Below are positions 46,161 to 56,029 of a stretch of 64,000 nucleotides of DNA, in pieces; the first letter of the stretch is position 1; each line of letters opens with the position of its first letter. The notes below the pieces were generated by a model. The model was not told the origin of the DNA. It did not search any database and was given only the letters and a program-made list of their open reading frames with translations. The stretch is from Hoplostethus atlanticus (Eukaryota; Chordata; Actinopteri; Trachichthyiformes; Trachichthyidae), in contig JAXDDX010000055.1 in NCBI GenBank assembly GCA_034670405.1, forward strand, positions 2,124,501 through 2,188,500, in the 5' to 3' direction. The position numbers were made by a program, and so were the translations under genes.

Positions 46161-47140
46161 CCACAGTCATGAATGAATGAAAAAATAAGTCACTGTCATT
46201 TTATATTTGGAGGTCTTTCCTTCTTTCCCATTAAAGTTTGAAAAAATGTTTGTATATCCAAAACTCCAATTTGCACCCATTTGGCAACTGGGCACACAGG
46301 CCCTTTGTGGCCTCTTCCATGTGTTCCTTCATTGTGCCACATGATATAAACCCAGTGTTTGTTGACTGTGTGCTGTAAACTGGCACATTGCACATTGTTC
46401 CCATAGACTGAGTGTGAGTCAGAGACGAATCCTGGCAAGCTTGGTGTTCCTCAGAGCCCGTGATGATGTCAGCACAGCAGCAGCCAATCAGCCGGGCTGT
46501 CTGTCTGAAATAACTCCAACCCAAATTAGAGCCCAGACATATTGCTACACTACTGCCCTCACTTTCATAAGCATAGTCACACATTCATATAACCATGTAC
46601 ACTCATATGAATGCATAGCAACGCAGACAAGCACACACACCCACGAAACATACAAAAAGTATACTGTACACACACACATACAGCATATTGTACACACAAC
46701 TCAAAGCGTGACAAAGACATTTATGTCAGACTCACACACATACACACACACACACACACACCCTGCAGACAAGACAAGACACAGCTGTGAGCCCAGAGCA
46801 ACGCTGCAGCCGGCACAGCATCAAGCCTGCCGCTGACTGACAGGACCTAAGGGCTTTCTTGCCCTACAATAACATATTTTCATAATCATCCTACTTGCGG
46901 CTAATAATAACCTTCAATGGGAATTGTGGCTAAGTAATTAGGGTAGCCAAGCACCTTAACACCTCTGTTTGGAAAGCCTAGTTGGCAATGGCCTTGCTGT
47001 TCTAAGTGGAAACACCGCGGATGACAGATCAGGCTGCCAAACGCCTCATGCTTGTCCTCTCTCGCTGCAAAAAATGTTACTCATGTCAGTCTTGACAAAG
47101 CCATTTACTCAATATAATTACGTGCGTTTCATCGGATTCT
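46161..47140. other. Unique sequence, CA run near 46740
   Basis: The frames at 46231-46584 (minus) and 46414-46836 (plus) overlap, and the latter ends in CA-repeat histidine-threonine. A small AT-rich block at 46855-46950 ('cggctaataataaccttcaa') has regulatory texture. Confidence 0.38.
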
Positions 47141-47146
47141 TCTTAA

Positions 47147-47418
47147 AGCTGCACTAGGCAAGATTGTTCTGTAAAAATACATCCGTCTTATCAGCCTAAA
47201 TTACATACAAGAGCGTCCCCATTCCCACAAATTGAGAAGCAAAGTGAAGTCGCCCTATTCGCCACCTCCACCCAGTCCAGCCGATAAGAAGAATACACTT
47301 GGGCTTGAGGAGCGCACAGTTTTCTGACATCATGTTACAGACTTTCTGGGTATTGAAGTCAAAACTCCAACAGTTACCTCCTGCTGCCATTTGGGGGTGC
47401 CAGCGTGCAAAACTGCCT
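47147..47418. mobile_element. MITE 5, 272 bp, TTAA-flanked
   Basis: TTAA at 47143-47146 and at 47419-47422 bracket AGCTGCACTAGGCAAG at the left and a right end whose complement is AGGCAGTTTTGCAC. The left 60 bp match the start of the element at 21781. Terminal inverted similarity is weak, but the paired TTAA and the second copy support a mobile unit. There is no coding frame. Confidence 0.62.
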
Positions 47419-47424
47419 TTAAAA

Positions 47425-49370
47425 CAAGTGTAAAAAACTGCCAATAAGGTGAGATAATTGCATTAGATAATGTGGTTTCTAAAGCACTTTCACTTAATAG
47501 AAGAATCATGTTTGCAGACAGATCACGCCACTCCTTTGGAAAAGGTCACTTGCCTTGTTAGCTAGTGAAATAATGAGACTGAAAATAAGATGAAATGGCT
47601 TTTTAAGATGGACCTTTTATGGCATTGTTGATTCGCTGCCACATTCATACGAGCTCACCCCTTCCCTGCATTCATTATGGATGCTGTCCTCCCGGGGCCT
47701 GCATGCTAGCCTCTTTCATCCCCACGGAGACTGGAGAACTTTCAACTCCCCCCCATGGCCTCAACGGTGGGCTTTAAAGCACATGATTTCAATCGTGCCA
47801 GACTCACAGCTGCTGACTTGCCGGCTCTGTTGCAAGATTTAACGACTTTTCATCCCCCCCCCGGCTTCATTTCTTAAAAGCAACCATTTTTGGACCCTGG
47901 GGAACAAGGTTAACGTGTTGATTCCCAAAGGCGACAAATACATACAGTTGATGTGCTGAGGTCTGATTATGACAGCTCCCTCCCTCCACTAAGAGTGGGG
48001 GGCTGCAGCAAATATAGTTACATGAAAATTAGAGTATGATGTCATCATTTTGAGCAGCCAATAGCTACTCTCCTTGGAGGAGAGTTGGCAACACTGGCTG
48101 GACTGCACTGCAAAGCATGGATACCAGTGGAGCTCTCTTGGCAATTTACAGAACATGTGTGTCCATGTGTGTTCAGCAGGCCTTAATTAATAGAAGCCCT
48201 GAGCGCCTGTGTTGTGTTATGCATGAGAATGAAAGAGACCTATGAATATGTTATACTGTGTGTTAAAGCCACATTCTGCACCGGTAGCTGGAAACGCAGA
48301 AGTGCACACAACAGCTCCTTTATAGCAGAATTTATAGACGACAGAACCTCAGCCTGCTCTTGAAAAACGGCCGGCCGGGGTAGAGCGAGACTTCCCAGGG
48401 AGCGATTCCTTGAGTCTGCGGTCCTTATGTCGATGGCTGTTAACGGCACCGTCTGTTGCAAAAGTCAACATCCAGCTCCAGTCTGAAAGTGAAATACCTC
48501 CGCTGTCGACGCCGTAAGTCTGTCGGAGGAGACGTGAAATACGGCTCCCCCGGGGACCACCTAGGAGTCGAAAACCCAGAATAAAGTGCTGATGCTCGTG
48601 TTACGGCGGGGAGAAAGGTGGCGCTTTGAATCCAGTGAGCTCACTCCTAACACTGCCCTCCTCTTCTTCTTCCTCCTCCTCCTCTTCAACATCTTTTCAC
48701 CCCCCCTCTTTGGCCCCCAGACCAACGGTGCAACGGGAGACCTCACTTTGCAGCAACAGCTGATGAATCCATAAAGAGATTACTACCCTATAAAAGCCCC
48801 ACCAACATATAAAAGCTCCGGTATTGATTGCACCCTGGTTGGATTCCTCCTTGTTTTCCACCCACTGGAGCATGCCTGGGATATTAAGTCATGAAACGCT
48901 CTTTGTGCTCATGCTGGAATGATCACTAATACATGTGTGGGGTTATTTTTTGCCACAAGAGCTTCACTCAATTCAACAAAGCTTTTACTTTCTGGCCGTT
49001 TTGTTTATGTTCCCATTGGATTTGATGGCGTACCTGGATGAGACAGGAAAACCATAAAAGACAGAAGAGGACCGAGACTAGGTCCAGAGGGATTTTCTAA
49101 AAGGCAATCTGAACTGTGTTGTGGCCTGCACCGCCAAGCGTTTGATCTAGACTGAGTTCTATTTTTACAATGTGTCCAAATTTCAAACAACTATTGGTTG
49201 TCACTACCGCCAATAGTCTCAACTGCACAAGCCACAGGCAGGTTGGGAATACTGAACAATAAATGTACATGTATAGATAGCTTACTGTCATAGAGCATGT
49301 TGCACTGTGAGGTCCTGTTGTCCTTGTACCATGTGTGTCATTATGCACTAAGGTTTAACCGGTTTTGAAG
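47425..49370. other. Unique sequence, no gene
   Basis: Nothing firm. A 'cattcattatggatgctgtc' area near 47668 and GC-richer parts at 48360-48560 are unique. All frames are short. Confidence 0.4.
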
Positions 49371-49419
49371 GCAGATGGCAATATTTTTTTGCCAATATTC
49401 AATTTATCTAAATGTATCT

Positions 49420-49620
49420 AAATTTTAGATAGTGTTTCCCACAGAATTGTGTTCTTGGCAGCTTTTAGACAGCTTTTAGACCATGGGACACTAAAACCCA
49501 GGGCAAAAATTCACATTAGAATCAATTCAGGTTAAGGTTTTCCCATAGACAACCTGTGTATTATTTAGAGTGATACAGTGACTGGAAAACTCTTATGTCA
49601 CCAAAACAAATCCCTGTTGT
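49420..49620. mobile_element. Old dispersed repeat
   Basis: The words 'agtgtttcccacagaattgt' and 'cttttagaccatgggacact' resemble dispersed fish elements, and the second recurs with changes at 33641 and 50440. Ends are not clear. Confidence 0.4.
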
Positions 49621-49680
49621 ACTTCCTGAAACAAGTGTGATTTTACATGCTTTCGTCATTTGCAGACCCTTTGTGTGAAG

Positions 49681-50078
49681 TAGTGCCGTGCGGAATAGAA
49701 CGAACAAATCATTTTGAACGAATCATTCTCGAGCTCGAAACGAGTCTGCGGCGGTACGTACTGGTACGAGTAAATCCAAGCTCCCATTACCAGTTTCCCA
49801 TCAAAGCTCACAGAACGAGTCCGACAGCAGCTCTTCCAACGTCCGGCTAGTCGCCGCCCCCCCCCCCCCCCCCCTGCCCCGCCCACTCAAGCCAAGCTCT
49901 CTCAAGCTGCACTGAGACAAATGGCTTCTGTGAATTTTTCAAAGTGCAGGTACAGTGAGCCAAATAACCACTGGCAATGATCGGAGCATTGGGAGCTTAA
50001 TGAGAAAGTTCGATTCATTTTGAGGGACTTGTTCGAAATGAACGAGTCACCAAAAAAGACTCAAACTACCCAGCACTA
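49681..50078. mobile_element. Short TIR element, about 398 bp
   Basis: The left end TAGTGCCGTGCGG and the right end complement TAGTGCTGGGTAG are similar. Subterminal parts on both sides carry 'gaacgaat' and 'ttcgaac' words, such as 'cattttgaacgaatcattct' and 'ttgttcgaaatgaacgagtc'. An 18-base C tract (49857-49874) lies inside. There is no transposase. A TA target is possible. Confidence 0.45.
49857..49874. repeat. Poly-C tract of 18
   Basis: Homopolymer run inside the short TIR element. Confidence 0.95.
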
Positions 50079-50439
50079 TTGGGAAGGCCCACAGCAAGGA
50101 ATCTCCTTACAACAATGGGGGACATTCAGAAAAAGTGAAAAGTGCTTGACATATGGCATTAGTGTTTTTTTTTCTAGTGTCAGGGAGGCTCCTCAGCTGC
50201 CATCACAGCACAGGTTATCTCTGTGACACACTAGTAAACACTGTGACCTCTTGACCCCTGGCGTCCGGCCACCCACCGCCTCAAACATTCTTCTCCTGCT
50301 GCGCTGCTATTTCTCTCCCTTGGAGGGTCACTGCCTGTCGCGGTATGTGTGTCTAAGTGTGTGCGGTTGTGTGTGTGTGTGTATGTTTCAGTGTTTGCCC
50401 CACACTGTTCTTCTTGTCAGGGTGGAAAAGCCTCTGAAT

Positions 50440-50700
50440 CAGCATTTAGACCATCATGGGACACTAAAACTGATGACATTTTAGGTGGGTTAGCAGTTTT
50501 GTCAACCAGTTTAGGTGAACTGGGATCCAGTTCAAGATGTGCTGGACTGTTTGACTCCGTTTTAAGAGTCAGACTCTCTCTATAGGGAGCCGCCCACACG
50601 TCTTACACAACTAAAAGTAATAGATTTAGTTGAAAATGACCCGGCAGCACTCTCCGCTATATAAGCAATAATAAGACATTTCTATCATTTCTGTTGAAAA
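50440..50700. mobile_element. Old dispersed repeat sharing a 28-bp word
   Basis: It starts 'cagcatttagaccatcatgg' and 'gacactaa', identical to the word at 33641. The following sequence does not match the 33-kb locus, so only an end or a core is shared. The family is unknown to me. Confidence 0.4.
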
Positions 50701-51249
50701 AATAGAAATAAGAACTGCACGGTTAGTAGTTTATATACCAAGTCATCTGTAATGTATTAGAATAGGCAGAAGTGCACATATGCACCCTCTGGAGGTGAAG
50801 TTGAAATGGAACTTCAGCTTGCAGAGAACAATTAGGTCCAAGTATCAAACGCTGATAAAATTCAACACTGAATTCAGTTTTTCACAACGGTATCACAAGT
50901 TTAGTTGTTGTGACATCGCTAATCCTGACAAGCATGGCCCAGCTCTGTCACACTATCACCGATTTCAAATTAGAACAGCGATGATCCCATTAATTGACTT
51001 GCGGAGAGAATATCTCATTTCCAACTCAGCATGACCTTGAAAATAATACTCCCAATAAGCAAACTCTTTTCATCAATAGAAACAAGAAATGCTTCATATC
51101 TCTGCCAATTTGCCTCTGCAAAGCATTTATCTCTATGTATTTCCTGGACAAGAGTGACGGAGTCCCCTCGGAGAAGTGGGTCAGCCATGGGTAAGGATTA
51201 CGCTGTAGTCCCTCCCCAAGGCCACGCAGGGGTCACGAAGCTAATTGGC
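50701..51249. other. Unique sequence
   Basis: The part 50900-51140 has texture of conserved DNA ('gttgtgacatcgctaatcct') but overlapping short frames show no domain. Confidence 0.35.
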
Positions 51250-51254
51250 GTTTT

Positions 51255-51500
51255 TGTAACCTTTATTTACCCAGGGAAGGTTTTTGCTGAGCACGCATGC
51301 TTTTTTTTTTTCTTTCCCCCCAAGTCTCAGATTCGTGCTGTTTCCCACGTTCACACCTGGGAGCTGCCCAGCACAACCACAGTTCTCTACTTCTGTCTAC
51401 TGCCAGAAGGTTTAGTGCCTTGATCAAGGGCGCCTCGTGGTCGTCGTTGCGGTAGGGGTAGTTGCTCACTTCACTCTTAAAAAAAGTGAAATCAAATGAC
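51255..51500 (-). mobile_element. SINE-like repeat copy
   Basis: The sequence starts 'cctttatttacccagggaag' and later has 'gtgccttgatcaagggcgcc'. On the minus strand this gives a 'gcgcccttgatcaaggcac' word, as in fish tRNA-derived SINEs. The first part parallels 9333. Confidence 0.5.
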
Positions 51501-52000
51501 TGTGGTGCAGCGGTACGTCCTAGAGTGAATGAAATGAGCCGCAATCGAAGTTATATATATGACATATATATATAAATGTTAAATGAAGAGTTTGACTCTG
51601 CTTTTTGCAACGTTTTGCATCAATTTCCGCAACTTGTACAAACTTTTTACAACCATAAAATACACTGAAACCTTGTGGGTGGCAGTCACTCAACACGAAA
51701 GTAAAACAAGTCTTTCAGGTCATAACCAAAGCCAGCAGTGGTAAGAGTGTTTCAACAGTGGGCGCCATACTGCAACGACAGAGTGGGGTCAGGAAGTAAC
51801 CTATAGCACCTGCACAACAACACAGAACCAAACTGATGTGGGTTACTGGCTAGCTGCAACCCACTAGGCTGACTGTTCAACGATCCTTGATTGTTGGACA
51901 AAGTCTGTCTTTTAGTGGAACAATAATTAAATTCCATGCCTCTCCAGTTTTCCGCCACTGGAAATGGTTGAAAGTGGATTCATACACTTATCAGTGTGTA
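51501..52000. other. Unique sequence
   Basis: A short TA-rich patch lies at 51551-51575. No gene is supported. Confidence 0.4.
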
Positions 52001-52009
52001 TTAAATGGG

Positions 52010-52375
52010 TTGCAGACTCTTTCGGCGCTAATTGCTTGATTTTTATGTCCATTAATAGGATGTATGTCATGACCTGAATCAAAAGCAATTTCCATTATTG
52101 TGTCACGTAAGGTTCAGTGCTGCATTTAATTGCCGTGCATGCTGTGTGTTTTATACAAATAACAGTCAGGGAATTACGCCTCATGTTTAGATAATGTCAT
52201 TTTTATGATTTTTTTTTTATCTGTCATCGACATTTACCGCAGTCTGAATGTGAAGCAGGGGCCAATTTCAAAACTGCTATTGCATTAATCACATTTTTTC
52301 TCAGACAAAGTGAATCATTGTGCAGTTCATGTGTTCATCTGATAACGCCCCGTTCTCCCATGCACAGTGGTTCTA
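52010..52375. promoter_or_regulatory. Strong candidate conserved non-coding block, 360 bp
   Basis: Dense motifs occur in unique sequence: 'gctaattgcttgatttttat', 'gcaatttccattattgtgtc' with a SOX-like ATTGT, 'tttaattgccgtgcatgctg', 'tagataatgtcatttttatg' and 'ctattgcattaatcacattt'. No coding frame or repeat family fits. This is one of the best non-coding candidates in the window. Confidence 0.43.
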
Positions 52376-52660
52376 TACTTGTGATCATGGATGTAGTGGA
52401 GGGTAAACTCAGTTAGTCCATAAATCTTTATGACATGAATTCACAGTATACATCATAGTAAGTATAGTATCAAGTTGATTTCATAGTTTACAGTTAAGAG
52501 AGACAGAAAGAGAGAGATGGATGACAACTAAGGTCCTGCAACTGCTAGAAGTTATATGAAGATAGGCTCTTTTAAAGACAAATGAGGTGAAAAACGACTT
52601 GTTAGCTACATGTTCATGTCATAATGTACACCTATTTAACAAAATATGTCAAAATATATA

Positions 52661-52818
52661 TACAGTACTGTGCAAAAGTCTTAGGCACATGTAAAAACAA
52701 TTCAATTCAATGCTTTCAAAAATAATGAAATAAAAAAAATCACTATAAAGAGCAGTAACGTAAAACACTAATGCAGAAAACAGGAAAAGAAACATCTAAG
52801 TCCTACGTGCCTAAGATC
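52661..52818. mobile_element. Mariner-like MITE, right end incomplete
   Basis: TACAGTACTGTGCAAAAGTC followed by TTAGGCAC at 52661-52688 is the known terminal word of a vertebrate mariner-type MITE. The right side has the inverted 'gtgcctaag' at 52808-52816, but the outer terminal bases do not follow, so the copy is truncated there. The interior is A-rich and non-coding. Confidence 0.72.
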
Positions 52819-53510
52819 CCATTACTCTTCCTTCCTGGGAAATGACATATTTGTAGTGGTTGCTGCAGCGTACCCATGATACCGTCACAGATTTATGAAC
52901 ACTCCCGACCTCCGCCCCCTTCCCATCATATAAAACCTGCAACTTCACAACTTTCAAAGTGACAGAAGCAGCAACGCCGGGGATAAAATATTCCTCCTCT
53001 TCCTCCTCGGAGCATTTACTCCACTTGCTTGCAGTGGTGATGGCGGTGTTGGAGTCCAACCCGCCTGCCCCCTCCACACCTTTATGTCCCAAATCTGTCA
53101 AAATACAGAAACAAGACACTCAAAAACATAAAGTATTCCCCTTCTGAAAACATAATTGATATTTGGTTGTACTGGTAGTGCTTCGCCCTGTGATGATCAC
53201 AGAACGGAGGTATTTTTATTTACCGCTTGTGATCAAAGTGCACCTCGCTCACACCAACAACCAATAACAGTCCAACTCTGAGTCGCCATTCATCCGGTCT
53301 GCACTCGGTGCCATTAAACACCCTCTCCTATTCCCTCCTCAGCCGTCCTCCCTCTCCTCCCTCCCCCCCCCTCCCCCCTCTTGCCTCTGTGGTCTGTTTA
53401 ATGAGCTCACTCTGAGCTGTGTTTAAGCTCATTAACCTTTGTGGGTGGTGAGTCCCACTGAGAGGGGAAAGCCATTGATACACAGAGGCAGATCTGTGAG
53501 GGAGACTTTA
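52819..53510. other. Unique sequence with one acidic open frame
   Basis: The minus frame 52811-53119 is described under findings and not called a gene. A C-rich tract lies near 53340-53380. Confidence 0.35.
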
Positions 53511-53515
53511 ACACT

Positions 53516-53516
53516 T

Positions 53517-53545
<29 letters not shown>
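53516..53545. repeat. CA microsatellite
   Basis: CA run of about 13 units with a TCAC interruption. Confidence 0.95.
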
Positions 53546-53547
<2 letters not shown>

Positions 53548-53549
53548 AC

Positions 53550-54635
53550 ATTTCAGCCCGATTAACAGTCTGGAAAATATAGCTTACAATATGCCCCATT
53601 TATAAAATACGAGGCGGAGTTATAAGTGACAGCTGCTTCAGACTGAGATATATTTTTATATACCACCATTCATTCTCGTTCATAGTCTTACAATGCAAAG
53701 AAATCTCTGCAAGACTTGAATGGAGTCGTAAAAAAAAAACGTATTTTCCACAAAATGAAGCGACACGTTTGGAGAAAACCTCACTTGTTTGCAATGCGAA
53801 TAAAGCGGCTCCGAGACTTTCCAGAGGATCGGGTGAAATGATCTCGACGCTGGTGACATTATCTTGCAGCTAGATAAAGAACTTGAAAGGAAGGAAGGAG
53901 AAGAAAATGTCGAAACAAGTGGAACTGCTTTGGAAAACGACTGAAATTACTGTATCTCGACCCTTTCAAAAATAGGACTTGTTGACATGGATTCTTTTTC
54001 TTTTGCTGTGTATAATGTTGCTATGATAAACTCTGAAACTTTTTTTCTGACGCTAAATTGCTAATAGCGCTATTTCTCAACAGCGTTTTGAAAAAACTCA
54101 ACCTCAACCCACGCCTGAGCAATTATGGGTGAAGCAGCCACACTTGCAGAAAGATGAGAGTAACATGATAATGGAGAATTAGGCAGCATAAAGTTGGGCG
54201 CACTAGTACAGCAGGCGGTAGTTTGTAATAGCCACACACACACACACACACACACAAAGATTACACATAAGCAGGAAGTAGGTAAGAGAAGTGAGAGTGG
54301 TGTCGGTCCCCAACTGCGTAACGTCCTTGTATCGGGGCCAAATGAAAAGTGGAAGTCAGTCGTCTTTCATCCAGTCTGAAAAAAACAAGAGACTCGCTTG
54401 GACAGACGCACTTTATTTTGCCAACCTTTTGTAAAGCGACAAGTCGACAAACAGGAAATAGATACACGCTCCAAAAAAGTGTTGTGTTTGTTTGTTGTGT
54501 TTCAATCTGGATGGATCTTTTTCAGGTGGCGGTTCGTTCTAAAACACATTCACTTTAGTCATTTTCTTGCACAGAGAATCTCTTCTCGTCCTTCTGCCTC
54601 CGGAGCTCAATTTTACCCATATTTTTGAATTTGAA

Positions 54636-54668
<33 letters not shown>

Positions 54669-54860
54669 ACACAGGCACAAAAACAAACCTGTATCTCTGT
54701 ACACACACATACACAATGTAGTGCAACGTGGGTGAAGTGCATTAGCTGCAGCTCTGACATCACATTCTCCATTACCAGTTGGCACCGTGCCCCCGTTTCA
54801 GCGCTTCAAGCCATCCTCCCATTAGGCCAACGCAGGAAAACAGGGAACCTCGTCTGACTC
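53550..54860. other. Unique sequence with CA runs
   Basis: CA runs lie at 54234-54256 and 54637-54673. Open frames on both strands at 54539-54857 are products of the second run. No gene is supported. Confidence 0.45.
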
Positions 54861-54861
54861 C

Positions 54862-54874
54862 TGACCTTTGACCT
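54862..54874 (-). promoter_or_regulatory. DR1 nuclear-receptor site, copy 3
   Basis: TGACCTTTGACCT is AGGTCAAAGGTCA on the minus strand, a perfect DR1 consensus. It differs from the other two copies by one base. Confidence 0.45.
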
Positions 54875-54879
54875 CTAGC

Positions 54880-55457
54880 TGATGACGATCACTTCTCACT
54901 CCCTTTTATGTACCAATAGCCGTCCTTGCTATCGCTACAGATTCAGGTCAGCTTCGCGATCCCGTTCCAGTTTCAGTCATTGCTGCTCCATTTGAAAATA
55001 GTAGTATCTATTACATATCTGAATGCTGTTTCAGAGCATTCGGGTATGTTACTCCTACGATCTTGATGGTGTAAGCTAGCTGCTCATCTGAGACTGCATC
55101 AAGAGCCAAAGCTAAAGGTGGCTTTGCTGACAAGGAAGTGTAGGCCGTACTTTGCGGCTACCGTGACACTTCATTACACTGCAAACAAAATGCCGCCTTT
55201 ATCAAATATTGTCCACATTTCATCTCCTGGCGAAATGCTAACGCAATTCAAAGGCCAATACACAGACTCTTTGATATCAAATTAGCGGCAAACTAAAGCA
55301 ATATTGTTCCACCGGAGTGGTGAGGTAAACAAGTGCCATACATTTCAAATGGGTTCAGAATGACAATCGTGTGGAAGAAAAATAGCCCCCCTCTTTGTAT
55401 GTGTTTTCCCAAGGGGCTTGTGGCTAAGATGGTTAGATGTTTCTCAAAGAAAGCCTC

Positions 55458-55503
<46 letters not shown>

Positions 55504-55690
55504 TGTCTTTTACGGCCACTGCTCCCCGGGGAGGAAGCCGTCATATTGTTTCTCCCTCCAGCAGATGCTCTCCTCCTGCTGTAATCTGTCTGCCGCTGAG
55601 CCAATATTATTAGGCTGCTGATTTTTACAGGGGTGTGTGTATGTGTGTGTGTGTATGTGTGTGTGTGTGTGTGCGCGTGTGTGCATATTC
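54880..55690. other. Unique sequence with CT and GT microsatellites
   Basis: The CT run at 55457-55501 and the GT run at 55633-55682 explain the overlapping open frames. No gene is supported. Confidence 0.45.
55457..55501. repeat. CT microsatellite
   Basis: CT run of about 22 units with one CG. Confidence 0.97.
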
Positions 55691-55699
55691 ACATCTTCT

Positions 55700-55985
55700 C
55701 GGCTCGGCTCAGCTCGGTGGCAGAGAAGGTTAAGAGCCAGCGAGACCGAAGGAGAGGATTAGTGCCGTGAGAATTGCCTTTTATTACCGCTAAGGTCACA
55801 GCCGTATTTAAAAGCCATGAGAGAGCAGCGCTGGTGGCTGCGTGGCCAGATGGGTGAGCCGGTCTCAACCGCTGTGCTGCGGAAATCAGCGGCGACTTTG
55901 ATTCCATTAAAAGAGACGCTGGGAAGCTTCTTATGAATGTGAGATAACTGCATAGTGGCTGGAGATAAACCGCAACAATGCTATC
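55700..55985. promoter_or_regulatory. Candidate conserved non-coding block
   Basis: The sequence has 'gccttttattaccgctaagg', 'tcacagccgtatttaaaagc', 'gactttgattccattaaaag' and 'gctggagataaaccgcaaca', the last with a RUNX-like ACCGCA. It is unique. The overlapping minus frames are serine and leucine rich without a domain. Confidence 0.37.
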
Positions 55986-55992
55986 AGCAATC

Positions 55993-56027
55993 GGGGGGAG
56001 GGGAGGGGAGGAGGGGGGGGGGGGGAT
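55993..56027 (+). other. G-quadruplex-prone tract
   Basis: Runs of six, four, four and fourteen-plus G are separated by single A or AGGA spacers on the plus strand, which fits a quadruplex-forming pattern. Confidence 0.75.
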
Positions 56028-56029
56028 CA

